Origin: Sinosporangium siamense
GTDB lineage: Bacteria > Actinomycetota > Actinomycetes > Streptosporangiales > Streptosporangiaceae
DNA length: 64,000 nucleotides
Assembly: GCF_016863435.1 (NCBI RefSeq)
Contig: NZ_BOOW01000043.1
Coordinates: 62,001 to 126,000, forward strand
Direction of reading: 5' to 3'
Below, piece after piece: positions 8,422 to 16,391 of the stretch. The notes under the pieces were generated by a model. That model saw only the letters and a list, made by a program, of their open reading frames with translations. It was not told the origin of the DNA and did no database searches. The position numbers and the translations under genes were made by a program. Position 1 is the first letter of the stretch. Each line of letters begins with the position of its first letter.

Positions 8422-10125
8422 TTACTCACCGTGTGCCCCCAACGGGATTCGAACCCGTGCCGCCGCCTTGAAAGGGCGGTGTCCTAGGCCGCTAGACGAT
8501 GGGGGCTCAGGATGTGTTCCCTGGTCCGTGACGCCTTCCGTCGGGGACCTCTGAAGCATAGGGGACGTTTGCCCTTGATGCCAAAGCGGTTTGCCCGTCC
8601 GGGGCGTCGCGGCGCCAGATGCCCTTCCCGCTGGAGACGGGGTGGTCTCTGGCTCCGGGGAAATTGTACGCGCAGGTTGGCTCTCCACGTGCCGTTGAAT
8701 CTGCACCCACTGTTCGCCGAGCCCGCCGAGGGTGATGTCGTCCCAGGCCTGAAGCCTGCGCGTCTGCTGGTTGAAGTAGAGAACGGACGCCTGGACAGGG
8801 GTGGGATCCTCGTGTTCCAGCGCGCGCAGGCCCGCTCCGCCGGTGGAACCCTGGACGAGAAGGCGGGTGCCGGAGGGCAGAACCTCGGTGCTGCGCCGGT
8901 GTGAGTGGCCGGCGAGGACCATGGGAACGGCGCCGGAGAAGCCCTTGGCGATCGTAGGGTCGTGCACGGCGACGAGATCGGCCTTCTCGGCGGCGGGTTT
9001 GGCGGAGCTGCGCCGGCCGAGCTCCTTGAGCCAGTCGAGGCCGGTGTCGACGGGGACGGACTTGTCGGGCGTGAACCTCGGATCGCCGAGCCCGTAGATG
9101 CGCAGGCCGGCCACGACGGCGCTCTTGTCGTCCAGCACGACGGCGTTCTTCTGCTTGGCGACGGCCTTCTCGGTGGCCTTGGAGTCGTGGTTGCCGCGCA
9201 CGAAGACATATGGCACGCCGAGCTTGCCGATCTCCTCGACGAACTTGTCCTCCGCGCGGGTGCCGTGGTCGGTGAGGTCTCCCGTGTCGACGATCACGTC
9301 GATCTTGAACTGGGAGGTGATCGACCGGATCAGGTTCCAGGCGATCGGATTGATGTGGATGTCGGAGACGTGCAGGACCCGGATGGAGGCGGGATCGGCG
9401 TCGTAGACGGGGAGAACGGAGACGGTGTCGTAGAGCTTGGAGACGTTGGTCACGAGCTTGGCGAGTTGCAGGCGGTATGACTCGAAGCGAGTGACGATGG
9501 ACTCGGCGCTGCCGACCAGGGAGGGCGCACCGGCGATCAGGCCGGTGTATTTCGGCTCCACCACCGCTTCCGGCCGGAACGTGACAAACGACGCCGTGGC
9601 GATCGCCGCAATGGCCACAAAGGTCGTCACCAACCCCACCAGGGCTGCCCAGACGCGCCTAAACGCCACGAGAGCGGCCACAACCGCTCCCAGCACCGCC
9701 CAGAGCCCCGCCTGCACGGCAAGCGCCCACAGGCCCGTTCCGAGGTTCTCCTCGATGAGGTCCGGCAGCCGGTCCGCCAGTCGCGGCTCCTCGATCATGG
9801 CCTTGGCCTGATCCTGATCGATGTTCTCCAGCGTGATGCGCAGCCGCAGCGGCGCGTCGTGCGTGTCGAACAGCAGCGTGCCGAGCGGATGCACGTCGAC
9901 GACGGTCTCGCCGGTCCAGGCCGGCTGGAGCGACATGCCGATCTCGGCCGGCCCCACCGGGGTGCGCACGTCGGCGCCCACCGCCAGCGCCAGCCACGCC
10001 CCCATCAGGGAGACGGAGGCGATCATCACCACTTTGGCGACGGTTGTCGCGATCACCCATCGCACACCGCCAACCAGCCCGGTGGCCCCGGAACGGGCCA
10101 AGGATCTCAATCTCTCGAAGTCCAT
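8422..10125 (-). CDS. Membrane-anchored metallophosphoesterase, frame runs through tRNA-Glu
   Basis: A calcineurin-type phosphoesterase behind three N-terminal membrane helices (about residues 20-45, 120-145 and 150-175). The metal-binding motifs are in order: LHVSDIHIN (DxH), VDTGDLTDHG (GD), FVRGNHDS (GNHD) and LAGHSHRRS (GHxH). The ATG at 10125 (MDFERLRSLARS) follows CCGAGGGAC; a longer frame upstream reads only repeats. The recognisable domain ends near 8690. After it come about 60 low-complexity residues, and the frame then crosses the whole tRNA-Glu gene, giving the tail SGLGHRPFKAAARVRIPLGA, before stopping at 8422. Either the message and tRNA overlap, or a stop has been lost or mis-sequenced. 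Substrate unknown. Confidence 0.85.
   Translation of the reverse strand: MDFERLRSLARSGATGLVGGVRWVIATTVAKVVMIASVSLMGAWLALAVGADVRTPVGPAEIGMSLQPAWTGETVVDVHPLGTLLFDTHDAPLRLRITLENIDQDQAKAMIEEPRLADRLPDLIEENLGTGLWALAVQAGLWAVLGAVVAALVAFRRVWAALVGLVTTFVAIAAIATASFVTFRPEAVVEPKYTGLIAGAPSLVGSAESIVTRFESYRLQLAKLVTNVSKLYDTVSVLPVYDADPASIRVLHVSDIHINPIAWNLIRSITSQFKIDVIVDTGDLTDHGTRAEDKFVEEIGKLGVPYVFVRGNHDSKATEKAVAKQKNAVVLDDKSAVVAGLRIYGLGDPRFTPDKSVPVDTGLDWLKELGRRSSAKPAAEKADLVAVHDPTIAKGFSGAVPMVLAGHSHRRSTEVLPSGTRLLVQGSTGGAGLRALEHEDPTPVQASVLYFNQQTRRLQAWDDITLGGLGEQWVQIQRHVESQPARTISPEPETTPSPAGRASGAATPRTGKPLWHQGQTSPMLQRSPTEGVTDQGTHPEPPSSSGLGHRPFKAAARVRIPLGAHGE
8434..8506 (-). tRNA. tRNA-Glu (TTC)
   Basis: Acceptor GCCCCCA pairs with TGGGGGC plus discriminator A. 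The anticodon loop CTTTCAA gives TTC (Glu), and the T arm is ACGGGTTCGAATCCCGT. No CCA is encoded. It lies wholly inside the 3' end of the open frame of the upstream metallophosphoesterase, on the same strand. Confidence 0.95.
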
Positions 10126-10782
10126 GAGTGTCCCTCGGGTGAGAATTTTCCATCCAGGTCGCCGTCTCGAAGGGCGATCCGCCCCCAGGCGGCGCGCGCG
10201 TCCGACGCGCGGACCAAGCCCTCCCGGGCTCCCGCCGTACCTACCACGCGGCCCCGGCCGCCACGTGCGCCCGCCGAGCGCACCCGGCCGCTTGTGCCCG
10301 CGGTGAGCCCCCTGCTGCCTGTGCCCGCTTTGTGCCCCCCGCCGCTTGTGCCTGCCGTACGCACCCCGCCGCTTGTGCCTGCCGTACGCACCCCGCCGCC
10401 TGCGCCTGCCGTACGCACTCCGCGTGGCACGCATCCCGCACATGCCCGGCCGCCGGACGCGCCCGCAACGACACCGGGACCGGCCCGGTGAGCGGCACCC
10501 CGACAAGCAGCGCACCACCAAGGGGCCGCGTGAGCGCCGCCCAGGCGCCTGGGGCCCGCTCCCCCTTCCTGCGTTGTCCGAGTGGCCAGGATGCCCCCCA
10601 CGTTGATCGTGCGCCGTCGCTTGGCCGACTCCCTACCCACTTGTGGGCAACACACAAGGGCGGGGCGTACGAAGATTTCGCGACGCTGGAGGGGATTGCT
10701 CCCTGTCTCAGCAGGTCAACAAGCCCGGACGAAGCTAGTCAAACCCCTTCGATCTGCGGCGACGAGGAACGGTCCACGCTCC
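10126..10782. other. Gap of about 650 bases, mostly low-complexity repeats
   Basis: No gene is convincing here. The left part (10180-10440) is dominated by repeats of GCCG-CTTGTGCC-TGCCGTACGC type, which give long but shadow-like open frames on both strands. From 10570 to 10780 there is ordinary unique sequence without a coding signal; it separates the phosphoesterase from the zincin gene. Confidence 0.6.
10341..10421. repeat. Three tandem 27-bp repeats
   Basis: Copies at 10341-10367, 10368-10394 and 10395-10421, with the core CTTGTGCCTGCCGTACGCAC. The first two are identical and the third differs at three positions. Degenerate copies extend to the left as far as about 10300. The period is a multiple of three, so the array keeps frames open on either strand. 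Confidence 0.85.
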
Positions 10783-11124
10783 TCAGCCCCACCCCAGCTC
10801 ATGCAGACGATCATCAGAAATGCCGAAATGGTGACCGATCTCATGGACCACGGTGATCGCGACCTCTTCCACGACCTCCTCGCGGGTGTGGCACATGCGA
10901 AGCGTCGGCCCCATGTAGATCGTGATGCGATCGGGGAGCATCCCGGCATAGGTGTCACCGCGCTCGGTGAGGGCGACGCCTTCGTACAGCCCGAGGAGAT
11001 CGGGATCCGACGACGGCGGCTCGTCCTCCACGAACACCGCGACGTTGTCCATATTGCGGGCGAGTTCCTGGGGGATCAGGTCAAGCGCTTCACTCACCAG
11101 GAGTTCGAAATCCGAACGCGTCAT
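10783..11124 (-). CDS. Zincin-like metallopeptidase family protein
   Basis: A small predicted metalloprotease of 113 residues of the PF06262 (zincin-like) family common in actinobacteria. The active-site signature near the C-terminus is VVHEIGHHFGISDDRLHELG: two His and the general-base Glu of HExxH, followed by a third ligand candidate. The frame opens with a GTG at 11130, but ATG at 11124 (MTRSDFELL) is better spaced behind GGGGGTG. The length is normal for the family. Biological role is unknown, and no partner gene is linked. Confidence 0.88.
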   Translation of the reverse strand: MTRSDFELLVSEALDLIPQELARNMDNVAVFVEDEPPSSDPDLLGLYEGVALTERGDTYAGMLPDRITIYMGPTLRMCHTREEVVEEVAITVVHEIGHHFGISDDRLHELGWG

Positions 11125-11426
11125 CTCCACACCCCCATTCTGCGCACCGGCCCGACCGGTGAGCCCCTCCCGCCCAGACCGCCGCGAATCAGTGGCGCTA
11201 AGCCGGGTTTGGGATGAGCCGTACCGGCCATCTGAGCCTTATGGGAGGTGAGGCAGGTTCCGAGAGGCCATGGCACGGGTGTCCATCCAGGGGCGGGGAG
11301 TGATGAAAAAGGCTCAGTTTGCATGTGCTTGGCGACATCGGGTTGCGCGCGGAGCGCCGGACGGGCACTGTAGGTTACATAACCAACACTCTTAGTCAGG
11401 TTCGCCTGCAAGCTCAGCGGAGTCCT

Positions 11427-12725
11427 ATGGCGGCCACGAAGCCCGGCCGGCTTCCCGGGAGGCACCGCCGTCTGCCCGAGAGTCAAGCCACTTACGGCGA
11501 AGTCATCGCGATCGGTGAGTTCCGAGCCCTATGGTTCGGCCAGGGCATGTCCCTGCTCGGAGACCAGCTCGCCCAGGTCGCCCTGGCGATCCTCGTCTAC
11601 AACCGCACCCAGTCCGCGCTGGCGACGGCGGCGGTCTACGCGCTGACCTACCTCCCCCCCATCCTCGGCGGCCCGCTCCTGGCGGGGCTCGCCGACCGCT
11701 ATCCGCGGCGGCGGGTCATGCTGGTCTGCGACCTGGTCCGTGCCCTTCTCGTGGCGCTCATGGCCGTCCCCGGCATGCATTTCGGGGTGCTCTGCGCCCT
11801 GGTCTTCTGTGTCGTACTGCTGAGCGCCCCGTTCTCGGCCGCCCGAGCGGCACTGCTCCCGGAGATCTTGACCGGCGACAGATATGTAGCGGGTTCCGCC
11901 CTGCAGAACATGACCAACCAGGCGGTCCAAATGCTGGGGTTCGCGGCAGGTGGCGCGGTCATCGCCGGACTTGGCCCCTATCGGGCGTTAGCGCTGGACT
12001 CGGCCACCTTCCTGGCCTCCGCATTGATCATCGTCGCGGGTGTGCGCCGCCGTCCCACACCCGCTCCCCCGGGCGACAGTCTGTCCATGTGGACCACCAT
12101 GCGCCTGGGGGCGAAACTCGTCTTCGGCGACAAACGGCTACGTACCTTGGTGATGTTCGCCTGGCTCTGCGGCTTCTATGTGCTCCCTGAGGGCATCGCC
12201 GCCCCTTATGCCGCCACCTTGGCCACCGACGCGATTCCCACCCCTGTGATCACCGGTCTCCTGATGGCCGCCATGCCCACGGGCACCGTGATCGGGGCCT
12301 TCGCCTTCAGCAGATTCGTCTCACCTTCGCGACGTTTACACGTCATGGGGTGGATGGCCATGCTCACGTGCGCCCCCTTGATCGCCTGTGCGCTGCAGCC
12401 GCCCCTCGCGGTGGTCCTGGTCCTCTGGGTCCTTTCCGGCATCGGCGGCGCCTACCAGCTCGCCGCCAATGCCGCTTTCGTGCAATGCGTCCCCCCGGAA
12501 CGCAGAGGACAGGCTTTCGGTCTCGTACACTCCGGCCTGCTCGCCGTCCAAGGCCTCGGCATCCTCATCGGAGGTGCCGCCGCCCAGACGCTCGGCCCCG
12601 AGCTCGTGGTCGCCCTGGCCGGCGTGGGCGGCCTGCTCACGGCCCTTCTTCTCGCGCTCCTGTGGACCGGATCCCGGGCGGGGATCATCGCCAAGGTGCG
12701 CGCCGAGGCCGCCGCCTCGTCGTGA
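11427..12725 (+). CDS. MFS transporter (DHA3 / EntS-like)
   Basis: A major facilitator of 432 residues with twelve predicted helices. The motif-A region between helices 2 and 3 reads GLADRYPRRRVMLVCD, typical of drug and siderophore exporters in the DHA3 (EntS-like) group, and the N-terminal LWFGQGMSLLGDQLAQVAL is also characteristic. The start is the ATG of MAATKPGR, 5 bases after GCGGAG. The open frame extends 36 codons further upstream, but that part covers a short palindrome (GGTTA-CA-TAACC at 11373-11384) which more likely belongs to the promoter. Exported compound unknown. It converges with the PspC gene, with 13 bases between the stops. Confidence 0.88.
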   Translation: MAATKPGRLPGRHRRLPESQATYGEVIAIGEFRALWFGQGMSLLGDQLAQVALAILVYNRTQSALATAAVYALTYLPPILGGPLLAGLADRYPRRRVMLVCDLVRALLVALMAVPGMHFGVLCALVFCVVLLSAPFSAARAALLPEILTGDRYVAGSALQNMTNQAVQMLGFAAGGAVIAGLGPYRALALDSATFLASALIIVAGVRRRPTPAPPGDSLSMWTTMRLGAKLVFGDKRLRTLVMFAWLCGFYVLPEGIAAPYAATLATDAIPTPVITGLLMAAMPTGTVIGAFAFSRFVSPSRRLHVMGWMAMLTCAPLIACALQPPLAVVLVLWVLSGIGGAYQLAANAAFVQCVPPERRGQAFGLVHSGLLAVQGLGILIGGAAAQTLGPELVVALAGVGGLLTALLLALLWTGSRAGIIAKVRAEAAASS

Positions 12726-12738
12726 TCCTCGGCGTCGT

Positions 12739-13179
12739 TCACGCCGCCCCGGAACGCCCGTGGTCGTCCGTCCGCAGCGTCGCGGCGGGTCCGGCGTAGT
12801 GGTTCGGATTCGCAGCGCCGTTCGGCTGGGCTGTGCCGTACGCGCCCGTGGAGTGGAACTGCTCGGGCGTGTCGTAGCGCGGCGGGTCGCTCGGCGCGGT
12901 CGCCTGCTGCCAGGGGGCGGTGCCGTTCTGGTGCTTTTCCACCATGTCCTGGAAGATCGACCCACCCCGTGCCTCGTCCGGCAGGAGCAGCCATCCGACT
13001 GCGTAGATCCCGACGCCGAGGCCGCCGAAGAAGACCGTCGCCGCCAGTGCGATCCGCACGATGTTGGGGTCGACGTTGACATACCGCCCGATGCCTGAGC
13101 AGACACCAGCGATGATGCGCCCGTCCTGGCTCCGGCTCAGCTTCTTCACTCGCTTGTCGTGAAAGTTGATGTCGCTCAT
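12739..13179 (-). CDS. PspC domain membrane protein
   Basis: A protein of 146 residues with one PspC domain (about residues 10-65: SRSQDGRIIAGVCSGIGRYV, then a hydrophobic helix pair ending VGWLLLPDEARGG), followed by a low-complexity Pro/Gln/Asn/Ala-rich tail. PspC proteins sit in the inner membrane and take part in envelope stress responses or bind sensor kinases. The start is the ATG of MSDINFHDKR; the open frame goes much further upstream but there overlaps the divergent dehydrogenase gene. No kinase is adjacent, so the specific role is open. Confidence 0.87.
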   Translation of the reverse strand: MSDINFHDKRVKKLSRSQDGRIIAGVCSGIGRYVNVDPNIVRIALAATVFFGGLGVGIYAVGWLLLPDEARGGSIFQDMVEKHQNGTAPWQQATAPSDPPRYDTPEQFHSTGAYGTAQPNGAANPNHYAGPAATLRTDDHGRSGAA

Positions 13180-13309
13180 GAACCCAGGTTGCCTGCGTAG
13201 CGGCTCATAGCACATCGGGATTCCCCCTGGCGCAACCCTGGTCGCCCCTCGCCGAGTGACCGGGATTACCCTGACAAAGCCAAGGGTGGCGTGAACGAGA
13301 GGAACCCCC

Positions 13310-14467
13310 ATGGATGATCTGCTGAAGATCGACGACCGTTTGTCCGACGAACAGAGACTGATCCGCGACACGGTCAAGGGGTTTGTCGGCGACAACATCC
13401 TGCCGCATGTCGGGGACTGGTTCGAAGAGGCCGAATTCCCCGTCAAGGAACTGGCCCCCGCCCTGGGCGAGCTCGGCGTACTCGGCATGCACCTCGAAGG
13501 ATACGGCTGCGCCGGCCTCGACGCGATCTCGTACGGCGTGGCCTGCCGTGAACTCGAAGCCGGCGACTCGGGCCTGCGTTCGTTCGTCTCCGTGCAGGGT
13601 TCCCTCGCGATGTTCCCCATTTGGAAGTACGGCACAGCCGAGCAAAAAGAGGAGTGGCTCCCCCGCATGGCCGCGGGCGAGGCCATCGGTTGCTTCGGCC
13701 TCACCGAGCCCGACCACGGCTCCGACCCGAGCGGCATGCGCACCCACGCCAAGCGCGACCCCTCGGGCGACTGGATCCTCAACGGCGCCAAGATGTGGAT
13801 CACCAACGGCTCCATCGCCGATGTGGCGGTGGTCTGGGCACAGACCGACGACGGCGTCCAGGGTTTCGTCGTCCCGACCGACACTCCCGGTTTCAGCGCC
13901 CCGGAAATCCACCGCAAGATGTCGCTGCGGGCCTCCGTCACCTCCTCGCTCTATTTCGACGACGTCAGGTTGCCGGCTTCCGCCGTACTCCCCGGAGTGA
14001 AGGGCCTGAAGGGCCCGCTGTCCTGCCTTTCCGAGGCGCGGTTCGGCATTCTGTGGGGGGTTGTCGGGGCGGCCAGGGCGTGTCTGGAGTCGGCGGTCGA
14101 CTATTCGAAGTCACGCGTTCAGTTCGGCAAGCCCATCGCCGGGTTCCAGCTCACCCAGGAGAAACTGGCCTGGATGGCGGTCGCCCTTGGACAGTCGCAC
14201 CTGACCGCCCTCCACCTGGGGCAGCTCAAGGAGGCCGGCACTCTCACGCCGCGCCAGATCAGTTTCGGCAAGCTCGCCAACGTGCGCGCGGCGCTCGACA
14301 TCGCCCGCCAGGCCCGCAGCATTCTTGGGGGCAACGGCATCACGCTTGAATACCCGGTGATCCGGCACATGAACAACCTGGAGTCGGTGCTCACCTACGA
14401 GGGCACGCAGGAGATCCACACCCTCGTTCTGGGCGAGGCCCTTACCGGCATTCCCGCCTATCGCTGA
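13310..14467 (+). CDS. Acyl-CoA dehydrogenase, glutaryl-CoA dehydrogenase-like
   Basis: A flavin-dependent acyl-CoA dehydrogenase of 385 residues, closest in pattern to glutaryl-CoA dehydrogenases. Family signatures: GCFGLTEPDHGSDPSGM (FAD/substrate site), KMWITNGSIADVAVVWA, and the C-terminal QARSILGGNGITLEY. The catalytic base Glu lies in LTYEGTQEIHTLVLG, the position used by glutaryl-CoA and short-chain enzymes. The ATG at 13310 follows GAGAGGAA. It would oxidise glutaryl-CoA or a related thioester in lysine/tryptophan or fatty acid breakdown. It is monocistronic in this window. Confidence 0.9.
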   Translation: MDDLLKIDDRLSDEQRLIRDTVKGFVGDNILPHVGDWFEEAEFPVKELAPALGELGVLGMHLEGYGCAGLDAISYGVACRELEAGDSGLRSFVSVQGSLAMFPIWKYGTAEQKEEWLPRMAAGEAIGCFGLTEPDHGSDPSGMRTHAKRDPSGDWILNGAKMWITNGSIADVAVVWAQTDDGVQGFVVPTDTPGFSAPEIHRKMSLRASVTSSLYFDDVRLPASAVLPGVKGLKGPLSCLSEARFGILWGVVGAARACLESAVDYSKSRVQFGKPIAGFQLTQEKLAWMAVALGQSHLTALHLGQLKEAGTLTPRQISFGKLANVRAALDIARQARSILGGNGITLEYPVIRHMNNLESVLTYEGTQEIHTLVLGEALTGIPAYR

Positions 14468-14485
14468 TCGGGCGCCGGCCCATAG

Positions 14486-14740
14486 GCATTCCCACCTGTG
14501 CGCTGACCGGGCGTCACTCGGGCGGGGTCCATCACTGGAATTCCCGCGCGCACCGACCGGGCATTACCCTGGCCGGGAACCGTCACCGGAATTCCCGCCC
14601 GCACACCGACCAGGCGTCACCCCGGCCGGGGTCCATCACCGGAATTCCCGTCCGCGCACCGACCAGGCGTCACCCCGGCCGGGAACCGTCACCGGAATTC
14701 CCGCCTGTGCGCTGACCGGGGCCACCCTTGTGCGGGCGTG
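14486..14740. repeat. Four to five tandem repeats of 51-53 bp
   Basis: The core GGAATTCCCGCC(C/T)G recurs at 14537, 14588, 14641 and 14694, with a more diverged copy near 14486. Each is followed by CACCGACC-GGCGTCACCC-GGCCGGG. The array starts directly after the dehydrogenase gene. No reading frame is conserved through it, so it looks like non-coding expansion. Confidence 0.85.
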
Positions 14741-14756
14741 CCCGCATGGGGTGGGC

Positions 14757-14995
14757 GCCGCGCTGTGGAATGCGGCCGCCTCACGCGGTGGCAGCACTCA
14801 GGAATGCGGCCCACCTCAACGGGTGACAGCACTCGGGATACGGCCCTCCTCACGCGGGGTGGCCACCGGGTGGCCGCCGCGCTGTGGAATGCGGCCGCCT
14901 CACGCGGTGGCAGCTCTCAGGAATGCGGCCCACCTCAAGGGGTGACACTCTCGGGGAACACGCCCCGCCTCAACCGGTGACAACACCGAGGATGC
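14757..14995. repeat. Duplicated block of about 119 bp with internal repeats
   Basis: The segment starting GCCGCGCTGTGGAATGCGG at 14757 recurs at 14876 with very few differences. Inside each copy the phrase GAATGCGGCC(C/G)ACCTCA is itself repeated about every 40-50 bases. Together with the 51-53 bp array just before it, this fills the gap between the dehydrogenase and the next gene; no coding signal is seen. Confidence 0.75.
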
Positions 14996-15023
14996 GGCCC
15001 GCCTCACGCAGGGTGGCCATCGA

Positions 15024-16391
15024 GTGGCCGGCTCCGCCGTACGCCTCGCATTGAAGAACCTCGGTAGTCTTCGCGAGATGCGCGCACGACAACAGGAGGC
15101 GCGCGGGGAGGACCGGCGGTCCGCTGCGGCGGAACGGGGGGCGACCGAGCGTGAGCTGAATCGCGCGACCGTCCGTTACGCCGTTTACCTGCGCTCGGCG
15201 GTGGTCATTCCGAGCGCCGTCTTCGGTGTGCTCTCCGCGCCCGACGGATATGTGACGGCGACGGTCGCGATGGCGGCCCTCGCCATCGGATGGTGCGCCT
15301 TTCACCTCGTGTGGCTGAGAAACCGGGCGCACCGCCCGGCGTGGATCGTCATCGTGGTCGACACGACAGTTCTCATCGCCACCGGCGCCGGCCATATGGC
15401 GGTCGCCGACTGCGATTGCGGCTCCGGCAGCTGGGTGATGGCGCTTTTCTCCATCACCGCCATCACCTTTCCGTACGAATGGCCGACGAGGCCGCTCGTG
15501 GGCGTCGGCGTGGCCTTGGCGGGAATCGCGGCCTACCTCGCGGGGGGTGCCCTCGCCCGATCGGGGGACTGGGCGGCGGTGACAGGACCGGGGGTGCGCG
15601 TCCTGATGGAGCTGACTTTGTCGCGATTGTCCTTCCTGCTCGTCCGCGCGCAGGCTCGGGCAGCGGACCGGAGAGTCGAGAGGCTGGCCGCACGGCGGCG
15701 CGAGGCTGCCGTCGCCGCCGCACGGCGTGCGAGTGAACGCGAATATCTGGCGACATTGCATGACACGGCGAGTACGACCCTGCTCATGGTGGCCCTGGGG
15801 ACCGGGCCGGTGGCCCACCGTGCCCGTGACGACCTGGATACCCTCACGCGAGTCCCCGGCTCCGACAAAAGCCGGGTGGACCTCGCGAGCCTGCTGGTCA
15901 CCGCGGCCCACCACGACTTGGTGCGCGTCGAACCGCGCATCGGCACCTTGCCACCGATGCCCGCGGGACCGGCGCTCGCGATCTTCCACGGAGTACGGGA
16001 GGCCCTGACCAACATCGACCGGCACGCGGGAGTGGCCGAGGCGACCCTGCGCGCGGAACCCGGCGAACACGGCGGGATCGTGGTCGAACTGCGGGATCGG
16101 GGCCGCGGCTTCGACCCGCGACGCGTCGGCCCCTATCGGCGGGGCGTGTCCCACTCCATCGTGGAGCGCATGAGCAGCGCGGGCGGCCGGGTGCTGGTCG
16201 ACTCGGCACCGGGCCGCGGAACCACACTGCGATGGACATGGCCGGACGACAACCGACTTGGGGTGTCTGACGTGCCTGACCGCGTATTTGGGACGCCCGC
16301 CCCGCCTAACCGCCTAACCGGGATGTCCGACCTGCCAGACCGCCTGTTCGGCACCTCCGACCTGCATATCCGAGATGCCATACATGAGTGA
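15024..16391 (+). CDS. Histidine-kinase-like ATPase, membrane protein
   Basis: A membrane sensor-like protein of about 455 residues. Four to six hydrophobic segments (about residues 55-200) precede a coiled, Arg/Ala-rich linker and a degenerate dimerisation box LATLHDTASTTLLMVAL, whose His is retained. The ATPase part has the N box (VREALTNIDRHAG) and G boxes (LRDRGRGFDP; GVSHSIVERMSSAGG). The last 50 residues contain a repeated DLPDRLFGTSDL-like phrase. GTG at 15024 has a reasonable ribosome site (AGGGTGG); an ATG at 15078 is an alternative. The stop overlaps the start of the next gene, so the two sensors are made together and probably act as a pair. Confidence 0.78.
   Translation: MAGSAVRLALKNLGSLREMRARQQEARGEDRRSAAAERGATERELNRATVRYAVYLRSAVVIPSAVFGVLSAPDGYVTATVAMAALAIGWCAFHLVWLRNRAHRPAWIVIVVDTTVLIATGAGHMAVADCDCGSGSWVMALFSITAITFPYEWPTRPLVGVGVALAGIAAYLAGGALARSGDWAAVTGPGVRVLMELTLSRLSFLLVRAQARAADRRVERLAARRREAAVAAARRASEREYLATLHDTASTTLLMVALGTGPVAHRARDDLDTLTRVPGSDKSRVDLASLLVTAAHHDLVRVEPRIGTLPPMPAGPALAIFHGVREALTNIDRHAGVAEATLRAEPGEHGGIVVELRDRGRGFDPRRVGPYRRGVSHSIVERMSSAGGRVLVDSAPGRGTTLRWTWPDDNRLGVSDVPDRVFGTPAPPNRLTGMSDLPDRLFGTSDLHIRDAIHE

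Noticed and set aside
15051-15070. TTGAAG and TAGTCT as a promoter for an ATG start at 15078
   Set aside because: The spacer is only 8 bases, too short for a sigma-70-type promoter.
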